DNA of 64,000 bases, taken from contig CP154954.1 in assembly GCA_039621445.1 (NCBI GenBank), positions 38,711,816 to 38,775,815 of the forward strand, written 5' to 3'. The translations under genes were made by a program, and so were the position numbers. Source of the stretch: Euglena gracilis. Its lineage: Eukaryota; Euglenida; Euglenophyceae; Euglenales. A model generated the notes under the pieces. It was not told the origin of the DNA. It did not search any database and saw only the letters and a program-made list of their open reading frames with translations. Shown here one piece after another: positions 21,227-32,426 of the stretch. Position 1 is the stretch's first letter, and each line of letters opens with the position of its first letter.

Positions 21227-21518
21227 CAGGGGTTTTTTTAGGCCGGGGGGGGGGGGGAGGGGGGTCCCCCCACCCACCCACCCCCTTGGGGGTGGCCCCC
21301 CCCGGGGGGGAGGGGGTCCCGGGGGACCCACAAAAAATGGCCGAAAAATCGCGAAAAATGCTAAAAATAGAACTTTTTCGGCGCCTGCGGCGCCGAAAAG
21401 TATATCCCACCCCCCTCCGGGGGGGACCCCCCCGGGGGGGGAGGGGGTCCAGCGGACACACCCACCCTGCCCCTCCCCCTCCCCCCCCCCGGGGGTCCAA
21501 ACTTAAAAAAAATCCCTG
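21227..21518. mobile_element. hAT-like MITE, CAGGGGTTTTTTTA family, 292 bp
   Basis: The left end is CAGGGGTTTTTTTAGG and the right end CTTAAAAAAAATCCCTG. The flanks are CACCCAGG (21219-21226) and CACCCGGG (21519-21526). The core is a perfect hairpin, TTTTCGGCGCC-TGC-GGCGCCGAAAA (21375-21399), followed by GTATATCCCACC. The same family is at 14654 and 57644. Confidence 0.82.
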
Positions 21519-21669
21519 CACCCGGGACACAAAACTCAAAAAAACTCTGGGCTGAATTCGACTGTGGGGGAAGGGGTGGGGCTCAATGCCATGAAAGGGG
21601 GGGGTGTGCCAAAAATCGCAACCAGCCCCCGGGACCAGCTCAGTGGGTTCCCCACCAGACATTCATTCA

Positions 21670-22390
21670 GTGTGGTTCAAAAAAGACATGTGAACCACAA
21701 AAAATTTTTCAGTGTCCACAGGTGAACCACAAAAAATTTTTGGTGTTTACAGGTGAACCACAAAAAAAGATTTGTAGCGCCGCAACATTGGATTCAGATT
21801 TCATTTAGTGCGCCGCGGCGAAGTTTGCCGTGTCACAAATTTGTTCTTTCCGCGGTGCACGCGGCGCACAATAAAATTTTTGCTGCGGCACACATGCGAA
21901 GTCTGGGATGCCGGTTCGGGCAGAAATTTCCTGGGATGCCGGTTCGAGGTCCCAGACACCGGTTTGGGCATGAAGACGGAGCCCCCAGACACGGTTCACA
22001 ACAATGGAGGATGTGGACCCAATCAATTTCTTGGCCTCCTCAATCAAATGCCAACTCCTTTGGGGAATCGGATGGGGAATCACCATTCGTGCCATCCACG
22101 GTGATTAATGGAAACGTTTCCCAACTGTCAAATCCTTCTTCTTTTAGAAAAGATTTGCAGCGCATTGGATTCAGACTTTCACTTAGTGCGCCGCGGCGAA
22201 GTTTGCCGCGGCACAAAACTGCTTTTTTTCCGCGGTGCACGTGGCGCACAATCAAATTTTTGTTGCGGCACACATGTGAACCACAAATTTTTTTTGGTGT
22301 CCACAGGTGAACCACAAAAAATTTTGGTGTCCACACATGAACCACAAAAAAAGTTTTCGTGTCCACAGTGAACCACAAAATGACTACCTT
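21670..22390. repeat. AACCACAAAAAATTTTT tandem units around a duplicated block
   Basis: Units of about 31 bp (GTGTCCACAGGTGAACCAC plus AAAAAATTTTTG) repeat at 21676-21770 and 22285-22385. Between them, 21775-21900 is repeated at 22155-22285 (AGTGCGCCGCGGCGAAGTTTG, then GGTGCACG(C/T)GGCGCACAAT). No coding assignment. Confidence 0.65.
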
Positions 22391-22460
22391 GGTGTACCAC
22401 ACCAAATGAATGCCTGTTCCCCACCCCCAAAAACCCCATAAACACCAGCGCAACCACTGG

Positions 22461-22725
22461 CATGCTTGTGCTTACCAACCCGGGGGGGGTGCTATATGGT
22501 GCCTGCCCCTAGCAGACACACCCCGGGGGGGGGGTCTGGGGGACCCAGAATTTTTTCATCGAAAATGGCTTTTCCGGGCACCCGGCGCCGGGGTCGGAGG
22601 GGGGTGCCTGCTATGGGCCCCCAAAACCCTACCCCCTGGGGGGGGAGGTCGGATCGGGTGCTATGGGGTGCCTGCCCCTAGCACCCCCACCCCCCATGGG
22701 GTGTGCACCCCACTAAGCAAGCCTG
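22461..22725. mobile_element. Inverted-repeat element, CATGCTTGTGCT ends, 265 bp
   Basis: The same family as 17781-18061. The flanks ACCACTGG (22453-22460) and ACCACCGC (22726-22733) agree at six of eight positions, so an 8-bp duplication is plausible but not proven. The palindrome CCCGGCGCCGGG is at 22581-22592. Confidence 0.6.
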
Positions 22726-22744
22726 ACCACCGCTCAACGCCCCC

Positions 22745-23000
22745 GAATTGCAAAAATTAGAAAAATGCCTGCTGCTGAAATTCAGTTTTGACTCCAAATT
22801 GGGAACCGGCTGGGAAAATGGTGCTGCCTGGACCCCCCCAGGGGGTGGCAGGGATGATCAATTAACCACCAAAGCAGGGACCAAGCGATTAACTGGGTGT
22901 CCCAGATTGATTAACCAAACTTCTCAAAAGCAAAACCACATCGTTGCTGAAAAGCATTTATTTGTCGGAAAAATCTTGGGTTGAAATGGGAAAGTGCCAA
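22745..23000. repeat. Dispersed repeat C, partial copy
   Basis: Shares GAACCGGCTGGGAAA, the AACCAAACTTCTCA stretch and AAGCATTT...AAATCTTGGG with the three longer copies at 32.4-33.6, 45.9-47.2 and 48.8-49.9 kb. Confidence 0.6.
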
Positions 23001-23123
23001 GCGGGGGTAAGCGGGGGTGTCTGAGAGGGGTTCTGTTTCGCCATCCCACTGCCACTGAATTTTCTCTCAGTCGTCATTGAAGGAGTAGGGATAGGGCAAA
23101 AATTTTGCTATTCGGTCCGACAG

Positions 23124-23583
23124 CAGGGGGGGGGGAAATGCGCTCGCCCGGCCTCGGAAAAAATGCGCAAAAAAGCGCAAAAAAATGCGCAAAAAATGCG
23201 CATTTTTGGAAAAAAATGCGCAAAAATGTGCAAAATCCGAGAAAAAATGCGCAAAAATCACGAAAATGCAAAAATTACCCAAAAACACGCAAAAAATGGC
23301 ACCAAATTTGAAGAAATTATGTAGAATAATGAGGAAAATGTAAGTTTCAAAAAAAGTCGAAAATTTCAAATTTTTGCAAAGAATTGCAAAAATGGTCAAA
23401 AAATGCGAAAATTTTGGAAAATCACGAAAAAATGTGCCAAAAAGCAAAAAAATGCGCTGAAAAAAATTTGCGCAAAAAATGCGAAAAAATGCGCAAAAAA
23501 TGCGCATTTTTGGAAAATTTGACAAAATGCGCAAAAAATGCGCAAAAATGCGGGAAAATGCGAAACGCATTTTTCCCCCCCTG
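23124..23583. mobile_element. hAT-like MITE with GCGCAAAAAATGCGC interior, 460 bp
   Basis: The left end is CAGGGGGGGGGGAAATGCG and the right end GCATTTTTCCCCCCTG. CCGACAGC is present at both flanks (23117-23124 and 23584-23591), sharing one base with the left end. The interior is A-tracts separated by TGCGC at 10-11 bp. Confidence 0.72.
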
Positions 23584-23657
23584 CCGACAGCAAAAAGTGG
23601 ACCAGGCTTCTTTTTAAGACCCCGGGGGGGGGAGGGCCCGCCACCCACCCAGAGTGC

Positions 23658-24425
23658 GCATGCACAGCCACCCCCCCCCACCCCCCCCACCCCCCCACCC
23701 CCACCCCCACGTGCAACGCTACCACACTGGCACTGACCAACACTTTCAATTTTCAAAAGTGAACGATCAGCCATTTTTTTTTTGAAAATCATTCTGGCCC
23801 CTTGGGGAGCCCCAGCTCAGCTGCAAGCCGGCCCAGCCTTCTCTCCTAAAATTGTCTGCCAACCAACAACAAAGACCAGCTGAAAATGGCTGCCAGCACG
23901 GATCTTTTTGTTTGGAGGCATGCCTTGTGCAAAGCCCACCCGCATGAAGACCATTTTTCGACCACAGTATCCAATACCTTCAGCACCTGAAAACAAAAAA
24001 ATGTTTCCGACAAACCCGGCACACATTTCCTCTCCTCACGTATGGTCACTTCCACTCTTCAAAAGAAACACGACATTCATCCTGCGGGGGGGGGGGGAGG
24101 GGGACTGGGCACAGGGGCTTTTTTAAGACAGGGGGTCCCCGCAACACCCCCCCACACACTTTTCCACACAGATGGCCAAAAATCACGAAAATCCTAAAAA
24201 AAAGGCTCCTTTTCAAAAATTTTCAATCGCCTTCGGAAAGTATATCCAGGAGGGAGGGGGGGGGGCAGACCCAACCACCCCCCCTACCCCCCCCATAGGG
24301 GTCCAAGACTAAAAGAACTCCTGAAAACAACAAAGAGCCACTCTGGAACTAAAACACAAGTCGAGCCTCCGCCGCAAAAAAAGTGGACCCAGGAATGGGG
24401 GCTGGCTAGCTGGGATTCCAGCCCC
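23658..24425. repeat. Segmental duplication B, copy 1
   Basis: Matches 25189-26018 in two blocks (23658-23972 with 25189-25511; 24028-24425 with 25620-26018). It includes an element body with CAGGGGCTTTTTTAAGACAG at 24112 and CTAAAAGAACTCCTG near 24323. ATTCCAGC at 24415-24422 is the empty site of the element inserted at 26019 in copy 2. Confidence 0.78.
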
Positions 24426-24429
24426 CCCC

Positions 24430-25165
24430 CCACCTGCCCTCCCAATGAAATTAGAGCCCTTGACAGCATAACAGCATTGCCACACCTTCTCGGGGAAGAA
24501 CCGTCCTTTGGATGCGGCAGGGATGTATGGGAAGCCGAGGGGGAGTCCAACCCCCCCCCCCCGCCTCCGAACGCGACAGGGGGAGGGTCGGACCCCGCCT
24601 GCGACTGCGAAACGGAAAATGCTCGGAAAACTATCCATCATATGGGCCGTCAAAGGGCCGGATGGCAAGCCAAAACTGCTCAACAACAATTTTTTGATTC
24701 TTCACCAAAATAAACACAAAAACTGCTCATTTTTAACCATTTTACACCCTGCGGATAACATCAAAGCATTGACAATGTGCAATATCCTGAAAAATGAGGG
24801 GGCAGCAAACTTTGCATTTGTCGAAATGCAGCGCTGGCAGCAAACTGTCCGATATTTTTGGAACCAGGGGGGTCTGGACCCAACCACCCTACCCCATTGG
24901 GGGGGAGGGGGTTGGGACCCCCCCCCCGCACAATCTACCCCAAACCCGAAAGGCTTCCCATACATCCCTGGGGTGCGGGTACTGCACCTCCTTGTTAGGG
25001 AACACCCAGAACATCTGGAAAATCCCAATATGGGGCTTGAAAGCCATCCTGCTGTAGCCATCCAGGTCCAGTAACTGCCTCTTGTGGGGGAACACAAATG
25101 CACATCCTGGCCCTCCTCCATCTGCCGTTTCATAACCTGAGAACGGGGAGATGAACAGTATGGGG
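24430..25165 (-). pseudogene. Protein-like conserved fragment (copy b), split by a MITE
   Basis: The minus strand reads FPHKRQLLDLDGYSRMAFKP, then HIGIFQMFWVFPNKEVQYPH up to 24971. It then resumes beyond the insertion at 24518 as KGRFFPEKVWQCCYAVKGSN to about 24440, followed by GCAG|GTGGGG, a donor-like junction. Parts recur at 16555-16825 and at 50090-50170 (FFPEKVWHCCYA). Likely a decayed or fragmentary host gene or mobile-element gene of unknown family. Confidence 0.42.
24518..24970. mobile_element. hAT-like MITE, CAGGGATGTATGGGAAGCC family, 453 bp
   Basis: Perfect 19-bp inverted repeats CAGGGATGTATGGGAAGCC and complement. The flanks are GGATGCGG (24510-24517) and GGGTGCGG (24971-24978), one mismatch in eight. 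It interrupts a conserved protein-like fragment. Related ends occur at 58350 and, inverted, at 63354-63373. Confidence 0.85.
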
Positions 25166-25188
25166 ACACCATCAAAAACACATGCGAA

Positions 25189-26018
25189 CGCATGCACAGC
25201 CACCCCCCCCCCACCCCCCCACCCCCCCACCCCCACCCCCACGTGCAACGCTACCACACTGGCACTGACCAACACTTTCAATTTTCAAAAGTGAACGATC
25301 AGCCACTTATATTTGAAAATCATTCTGGCCCCTTGGGGAGCCCCAGCTCAGCTGCAAGCCGGCCCAGCCTTCTCTCCAAAATTGTCTGCCAACCAACAAC
25401 AAAGACCAGCTGAAAATGGCTGCCAGCACGGATCTTTTTATTTGGAGGCATGCCTTGTGCAAAGCCCACCCGCATGAAGACCATTTTTCGACCACAGTAT
25501 CCAATACCTTCCCACTCTTAAAGAAACACACTATTCATCCTGCGGGGGGGGAGGGGGACTGGGAACATGGGCTTTTTTTCAGACAGGGGTCCCGCAACAA
25601 CCCCCTTCCACACACCTATGCTCCTCTCCTCACATATGGTCACTTCCACTCTTCAAAAGAAACACGACATTCATCCTGCGGGGGGGGGAGGGGGACTGGG
25701 AACAGGGGCTTTTTTAAGACAGGGGGTCCCCGCAACACCCCCCCACACACTTTTCCACACAGATGGCCAAAAATCACGAAAATCCTAAAAAAAGGCTCCT
25801 TTTCAAAAATTTTCAAGTGCCATCGGCACCGAAAAGCACATCCAGGAGGGAGGGGGGGGGCAGACCCAACCACCCCCCCCTACCCCCCCCATAGGGGTCC
25901 AAGGCTAAAAGAACTCCTGAAAACAACAAAGAGCCACTCTGGAACTAAAACACAAGTCAAGCCTCCGCCGCAAAAAAAGTGGACCCAGCAATGGGGGCTG
26001 GCTAGCTGGGATTCCAGC
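25189..26018. repeat. Segmental duplication B, copy 2
   Basis: See copy 1 at 23658. An extra partial repeat (25512-25620) makes a third short copy of the ATTCATCCTGCGGGG unit. Copy 2 ends exactly at the 8-bp target of the element that begins at 26019. Confidence 0.75.
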
Positions 26019-26258
26019 CAGGCTTTTGCTTAAGGACCCCCCGGGGGGGGGGGTACTGGCTAGCCAATCGGCTAGACACTGGAAAAAGTGGACTAGCTAG
26101 ACCCCCCTCTCCCCCCCCCCCCGGGGGGGGGGGGGGGGGGTCCGGGGGTCCCCCGGACTGGAAAAAAAAAATTCCTCCGGCGCTGTGCGCCGGAGGAAAG
26201 ATGGGGTTATTAACAGGTTTTTGGCTGATTTTGTTCCAAAAATTCCCAAAAATGGCCA
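26019..26258. mobile_element. CAGGCTTTTGCTT-family MITE, right half lost
   Basis: The left end is CAGGCTTTTGCTTAAGG, with target ATTCCAGC at 26011-26018 (empty site at 24415-24422). It has a perfect 12-bp-stem hairpin TTCCTCCGGCGC-TGT-GCGCCGGAGGAA (26172-26198). Homology to the copies at 20820 and 31000 continues through CCCAAAAATGGCCAA and then dissolves into a poly-A tract. No right end is found. Confidence 0.75.
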
Positions 26259-26301
26259 AGAAAAAAAAAAAAAAAAACAAGAAAAAAACCAAATAAAAAC
26301 G

Positions 26302-26332
<31 letters not shown>

Positions 26333-26397
26333 AAAAACACAAAAAACTAGAATAAAAAAAAAGAAAAAAAAAAGAAAAAAAAAAAAAAAAAAAATTG

Positions 26398-26491
<94 letters not shown>

Positions 26492-26529
26492 AAAAAAAAC
26501 AAAAAAAAAAAAAAAGAAAAAAAAAAAAA

Positions 26530-26563
<34 letters not shown>

Positions 26564-26612
26564 AAAAAAATAAAAAAAAAAAAAATAAAAAAAAAAAATA
26601 ATTAAAAAAAAG
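26259..26612. repeat. Poly-A tract, about 350 bp
   Basis: Almost only A, with isolated G, C and T. It starts inside the A-rich middle of a MITE. It could be an expansion or an assembly artefact. Confidence 0.9.
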
Positions 26613-26759
26613 AATCCCCATCCCCACCCGCCGCTTCAATTTCAGCAAAAGCCCCGCGAGGCCCCGGGCAGCCGGCGGTGGCGCTGCTGCCGCCTGGCAT
26701 CCCCCGAGGTCTGTCTCGCAGAACACAAACCCGCACAAAAAGCACAAAAAAAAAGCGTA

Positions 26760-27165
26760 CCCCCCCCTAGTCGTATGACCGGGTTCCTGCAACCTGTGAC
26801 CGGGGGGGGGGGGTCATAACACCCCCATAACCTGCAACCTGTGACCGGGGGGTGGTCATAGATGAGGGGGCGGTCGTAGAAGTGTGTGAAAACTGTCCCA
26901 AAATGGCAGATTTACCCCCCCCCAAAATGTCCCATTTTTCAAAAATCCGGCGCTTCGCGCCGGCAGGGGGGACCTTATTTTGGGGGGGTCAATTTCATGG
27001 ATTTTTGCTCGGACCGGCCAGGGGGGGGACTTATTTTTGGGGGTTAAATTTTTCGCAACCTGCAACCTGTGACGGGGGGGTGGTCATAACACCCCCATGA
27101 CCTGCAACCTGTGACCGGGGGGTGGTCATAAATGAGGGGTGGTCGTACGACTAGGGGGGGGGGGG
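26760..27165. mobile_element. TA-flanked inverted-repeat element, CCCCCCCTAGTCGTATGACC ends, 406 bp
   Basis: TA lies at 26758-26759 and 27166-27167. The left end is CCCCCCCTAGTCGTATGACC; the right end is GGTCGTACGACTAG plus a G-run. Subterminal CAACCTGTGACCGGGG units repeat near both ends. The hairpin CCGGCGC-TTC-GCGCCGG is at 26947-26963. A short relative lies at 32218. Confidence 0.8.
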
Positions 27166-27489
27166 TAAATGCCGTCTGATAACGTTGCCGAGCCTGCAAG
27201 CGTAATTGCTCCGAAAACAACAAAAGCGAAAAATGCCAAAAACCACCACCCAACTTGTGGTGGGCCCAATATTGACCACCACCAAACATCAGCAGGGTTG
27301 TCAAGATAAGTCAGCTCCGTCGCAATGCAACTGCTGGCCAGGCACTTACAACCTGCCCCTGAATTTTTGCACCACCCGTTCAAAAATGGCCACCAAGAAA
27401 GGCATTTGCTTTGGTTATGTGGCTTGTGGCTGCGCTTTGCCCAACTGACGTCATCTCTCACCAAAAACATTCTGCCGCCTTGGACTCTC
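27166..27489. other. No gene recognised
   Basis: Unique-looking DNA with ACCACCACCAAACATCAG, similar to a motif in duplication A (19338-19356 and 51666-51684). Confidence 0.45.
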
Positions 27490-30400
27490 ACCGCCCTGCT
27501 TGCTTGCTTCGGACCAACCATTTGCTTGCTTCATGCCAACCATTTGCTTCCTTCGGCCGTGCCATTTGCTTGCTTCAGCCACACTGGCAGCCATTTGCTT
27601 GCTTCGGCCACTGGCGACAATGCCATTTGCTTGTCATGGCATTTGCTTGCTTCGGCAGCGCTTGCAGCCATTTGCTTGCTTCAGACCGGCTGTTTGATTG
27701 CTTCGGCCGCGCTACCAGCCATTTGCTTGCTTCAGCCATGCCGGCAGCCATTTGCTTGCTTTGTTGCTTTGGCCGCGCTAGCAGCCATTTGCTTGCTCCG
27801 TCCACACTGGCAGCCATTCTTGCTTCGGCCGCGAGCAGCCATTTGCCAGTCTTCAAACCGGCCATTTGCTTGCTTCGGTCACGCCAACCATTTGCTTGCT
27901 TCGACCGCACCGCCAGCTATTTGCTTGCTTCGGCCACGCTAACAGCCGTTTGCTTGCTTCGGCCACGACGGCAACCAGTTGCTTGCTTCGGACCGGCCAT
28001 TTGCTTGCTTCGGCCGCGCTAGCAGCCATTTGCTTGCTTCAGACCGGCCATTTTGCTTGCTGCAGCCACAATGGCAGCTATTTGCTTGCTTTGGCCGCGC
28101 TGGCAGCCATTTGCTTGCTTCGGACCGGTGGCCGAGCCAGGAGAGGGTGGAGAGGGCTTGGAGGGCCGAGAGGACACCGCGGATATATTGCTTGCTTCGG
28201 CCATGCCGGCCATTTGCTTACTTCGGCCGCACTGGAGCCTTTAACTTGCTTCGGACCGGCCATATGCTTGCTTCGGCCACTGGCAACCTTTAACTTGCTT
28301 CCGACCGGCCTTATGCTTGCTTCGGCCGCACTGGCAGCCATTTGCTTGCTTCGGCACTGCCAGCGACCATTTGCTTGTTTCGGCCGCGCCAGCAGCCATT
28401 CGCTTGCTTCAGACCGGCTATTTGCTTGCTTCTGCTTGCTTCGGCCACGCCGGCAGCCATTTGCTTGCTTCGGCATGCTAGCAGCCATTTGCTTGCTTCG
28501 GCTGCGGGCAGCCATTTGCTTGCTTCGACCGCACTCGCAGCCCTTTGTTGGCTTCGGCCACGCGCGCCATTTGCTTGCTTCGGCCGCGCTAGCAGCCATT
28601 TGCTTGCTTCGCACCGCCATTTGCTTGCTTCGGCAGCGCTGGCAGCCATTTGCTTGCTTTGGCGCGCTTGCAGCCATTTGCTTGCTTTGGCGCGCTTGCA
28701 GCCATTTGCTTGCTTCAGACCGGCCATTTGCTTGCTTCGGCTGCACTGGCAGCCAGTTGCTTGCTTCCGTAACGTCGGCAACCACTTGCTTGCTTCGGCC
28801 ACGCGCGCCATTTGCTTGCTTCGACCGCACTAGCAGCCACTTGCTTGCTTCGGCCATGCTAGCAGCCGTTTGCTTGCTTCGGACCGGCCGTCTGCTTGCT
28901 TCGGCCACGCCGGCAGCCAGTTGCTTGCTTCGACCGCACTCGCAGCCATTTGTTTGCTTGCTTGCTTCGGCTGCACTTGCAGCCACTTGCTTGCTTGGCT
29001 GCGCTACCAGCCATTTGCCTGCTTCGGCCGCGCCGGCAGCCATTTGCTTGCTTCGACCGCACTAGCAGCCATTTGTTTGCTTTGGCCGTGCGCGCCATTT
29101 GCTTGCTTCGGCCACGATAACAGCCGTTTGCTTGCTTCGGCCACGACGGCAGCCATTTGCTTGCTTCAGACTGGCCGTCTGCTTGCTTCGGCCACGCCGG
29201 CAGCCAATTGCTTGCTTCGACCGTACTAGCAGCCATTTGCTTGCTTCGGCCGCACTTGCAGCCATTTGTTTGCTTGCTTGCTTCGGCCGCACTTGCAGCT
29301 ACTTGCTTGCTTGGCCGCGCTGCCAGCCATTTGCTTGCTTCGACCGCACTAGCAGCCATTTGTTTGCTTTTGCCACGCGCGCCATTTGATTGCTTCGGCC
29401 ACGCTAGCAGCCGTTTGCTTGCTTCGGCCACGCCTGCAGCCATTTGCTTGCTTCGGACCGGCTGTTTGATTGCTTCGGCCACGCACGCCATTTGCTTGCT
29501 TCGACCGCATTCACAACCCTTTGTTTGCTTTGGCCACGCACGCCATTTGCTTGCTTCGGACCGGCCATTTGCTTGCGTCGGCCGCACTGGCAGCCATTTG
29601 CTTGCTTTGGCGCGCTTGAAGCCATTTGCTTGTTTCAGCCGCGTGGTCCATTTGCTCACTTCGACCACGCCGGCCAGTTGCCAGCTTTGGCCGCGCCAGC
29701 AGCCATTGCTTGCTTCGGACAAGCCATTTGCTTGCTTCGGCCGCGCTAACAGCCATTTGCTTGCTTCGGCCACCCCACCAGTCATTTGCTTGCATCGGCC
29801 GCCCTAGCAGCCACTTGCTTGCTTCGGCCATGCACACCTTTTGCTTGCTTCGGCCGCCCTAGCAGCCATTTGCTTGCTTTGGCGCGCTTGCAGCCATTTG
29901 CTTTGGCGCGCTTGCAGCCATTTGCTTGCTTCAGCCGCACTTGCGGCCATTTGCTTGCTTGGCAGCGCTACCAGCCATTTGCTTGCTTCGGCCGCCCTAG
30001 CAGCCATTTAATGCTTTGGCGCGCTTGCAGCCATTTGCTTGCTTTGGCGCGCTTGCAGCCATTTGCTTGCTTTGGCGCGCTTGCAGCCATTTGCTTGCTT
30101 TGGCGCGCTTGCAGCCATTTGCCTGCTTCGGCCACGCTAGCAGCCGTTTGCTTGCTTCGGCCACGCCAGCAGCCATTTGCTTGCTTCAAACCGGCCATTT
30201 GCTTGCGTCGGCCGCACTGGCAGCCACTTGCTTGCTTAGGCGCCCTTGCAGCCATTTGCTTGCTTCGACCGCACTAGCAGCCATTTGCTTGCTTTTGCCA
30301 CGCGCGCCATTTGCTTGCTTCTGTGTGAGGAGACGCGGAGTTTGAAGCCGAGGCACTGAGGCAAGACACATGATCTAGATGGACATGATGGCTGCCGGCC

Positions 30401-30931
30401 CCACCTGCGCTAGCAGCCATTTGCTTGCTTTTGCCGCGCTAGCAGCCATTTGCTTGCTTCGGCCGCGCTAGCAGCCATTTGTTTGCTTTGGCCACGCATG
30501 CCATTTGCTTGCCCGCGCCAGCATCCATTTGCTTGCTTCGGACCGGCCATTTGCTTGCTTCGGATCGGCCAATTGCTTGCTTCGGCCGCACTGGCAGCCA
30601 TTTGCTTGCTTCAGCCACGCCAGCAGCCATTTGCTTGCTTCGGCCGCACCGGCCATTTGCTTACTTCGGGCGGGCCATTTGCTTGCTTCGGCCACGCCGT
30701 TACTAGCTTTGGCCGCGCCGGCAGCCATTTGCTTGCTTCAGCCCCTGGCGGCCATTTGCTTGCTTTGGCACGCTTGCAGCCATTTGCTTGCTTCGGCCGC
30801 ACGGGCCATTTGCTTGCTTCGGCCGCACTTGCAGCCATTTGCTTGCTTCGGCCACGCCGGCCGCCGTTTGCTTGTTCAGCCGCACTTGCAGCCATTTGCT
30901 TGCTTAGGCCACGCCGGCCGCCTTTGCAGCT
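27490..30931. repeat. ~29-bp minisatellite (GCCATTTGCTTGCTTCGG core), about 3.4 kb
   Basis: Roughly 110 units of CAGCCATTTGCTTGCTTCGG plus a variable 3-10 bp (CCGCGCTAG, CCACGCCGG, ACCGG). Units of 22-24 bp are interspersed. A homogenised run of TTTGGCGCGCTTGCAGCCAT units lies at 30010-30125. Foreign spacers interrupt at about 28128-28190 and 30318-30410. Because 29 is not a multiple of 3 and the unit has no stop in any frame, long frames are open on both strands; I do not consider them genes. Confidence 0.92.
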
Positions 30932-30999
30932 TGATGGTGTGTTTCGGTCAGCCTCAGCTTGTCTCCTGCCTTGGACCTACAACTAAGTGTTCCGGCCAC

Positions 31000-31436
31000 C
31001 AGGCTTTTGATTAAAGACCTCCGGGGCTGGGGGGGTTCTGGCGGCCAATCGGCTAGACACTGGAAAAATGGACCAGCTGGAACCCCCTCCCCCCCCCGGG
31101 GGGGGGGGGGGTCTGGGGGTCCCCCCCCACTGGAAATTTTTTTTTCTTCTGGCGCTGTTCGCCGGGGTGGAAATGAGGTTTTTAATAGGTTTTTTGGCCG
31201 ACTTTGTTCCAAAAATTCCCAAAAATGACCAAAAATGGGCATTTTTGGCCATTTTGGGGGGGGGTCCCGAAAACATTTCTGGCACTTTGCACCGGTCACT
31301 GGAAAAAAATTCCACTGGCTAGCCCTGCTAGCAGACCCCCCCCCCCGAAATCCCACTAGCCAAATTTGAACTAGCTGCAGTCCAGCCCCCCCCGGGGGGG
31401 GGGGGGGGGTGCTGCAATCCCTTAAGCAAAAGCCTG
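31000..31436. mobile_element. hAT-like MITE, CAGGCTTTTGATT family, 437 bp
   Basis: The left end is CAGGCTTTTGATTAAAG and the right end CCCTTAAGCAAAAGCCTG. The flanks are CCGGCCAC (30992-30999) and GCGGCCAC (31437-31444). A degenerate GGCGC hairpin lies near 31150. It sits just after the minisatellite. Confidence 0.8.
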
Positions 31437-32215
31437 GCGGCCACCCTGGCAAATGGTTATAAATGCCTGGCCAGGACATCATATGTCTGGTGGACGGGCC
31501 CAACTGGGACCCTGGCAAAAATTGCTGGAAAAACCATCAAGCCGGACGGAAACTTCGGGAAATGCTAGAACATCAGTGCCAAACTTTGGGGAAAACAAAC
31601 AGTAACAAAACCCCCACCAAAGGGGATGCCAGGCAGACCGCTGCGGCAACGCTGGCCTCCTTCCCCGCCGCCCCACGGCACAACGGGAAGGCCCAGTGGG
31701 GGGGGGGGGGTCGACGACCCCCCACCAATTTTGGGAAAACGGGGATTTGGCCGGGGAAAATTTTTGAAATTCTTTTTGAAAAAATGCACCCAAAATACAT
31801 GCTAAACATGGTTCAGAAATTGGTATTTTTTAGAAGGGGGTTGAAAGGAACGAAACACAAAAAAAATGACCAAAATCTTGGCACAATCCAATTTTACTGA
31901 GATTTTTTCTCTTCCAGAAATTGGTGCTCCATGAAATACGGGAAGACGTGGCGGGGGGGGGATCCCCCCCACCGACCATCCTGGCTATTTGGCCGATTCC
32001 GGTTCTGCCCTACGCCGCCTTGCCGGCCCGCCGTGGCCTGCCGGCGGCGGCCGTGGGGGGGGGGGGGCGGTGTGGGCCTCCGGCGACACCGGGACGGCCT
32101 CGCCCTGCAACCCACCAAAGGGGGGGGGGGGGGAAGGGGGGGCAATGGTTCTCTAGTATGCAATAGCAAAAACGCCCTCCCACCCGCCTGGTGTGAAACG
32201 TCGAATTACTTAACA
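31437..32215. other. No gene recognised
   Basis: Mixed DNA with poly-G runs (31698-31710, 32055-32068, 32120-32140). No motif or frame that I would call. Confidence 0.5.
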
Positions 32216-32217
32216 TA

Positions 32218-32352
32218 CCTCCCCCAGTCGTATGACCGGGTTCCTGCAACCTGTGACCGGGGGGGTCATAACACCCCCCATAACCTGCAACCTGTGACCG
32301 GGGGGGTGGTCGTAAATGAGGGGTGGTCGTACGACTGGGGGGGGGGGGCAGG
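32218..32352. mobile_element. Short TA-class element, CCTCCCCCAGTCGTATGACC ends
   Basis: TA precedes it (32216-32217). The left end is CCTCCCCCAGTCGTATGACC; the right end is GGTCGTACGACTGGGG and a longer G-run. The right flanking TA is lost. It shares the CAACCTGTGACCGGGG subterminal units with 26760-27165. Confidence 0.65.
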
Positions 32353-32426
32353 TTTTTTGCCCCAGAAACAGCCTGCAAAAGGTGGGACAGCGGTTGCCCT
32401 CAATTCCAGGAACTGGGGGGGGTGCC

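Noticed and set aside
24112-24323. Complete hAT-like element in duplication B
   Set aside because: Ends are recognisable but flanks (ACTGGGCA and AAAACAAC) do not match, and the region is rearranged by repeated duplication.
26259-26612. Poly-A tail of a retrotransposed transcript
   Set aside because: It begins inside a DNA-element body with a known empty site, is far longer than usual and has no cDNA upstream.
27490-30931. CRISPR-like repeat/spacer array
   Set aside because: Spacers are not unique or of constant length, units are adjacent and variable, and the context is eukaryotic.
27325-30986. Leu/Ala/Cys-rich and Lys/Gln/Ala-rich frames of up to 399 codons
   Set aside because: Produced by a ~29-bp minisatellite unit without stops; the same peptides cycle through all frames.
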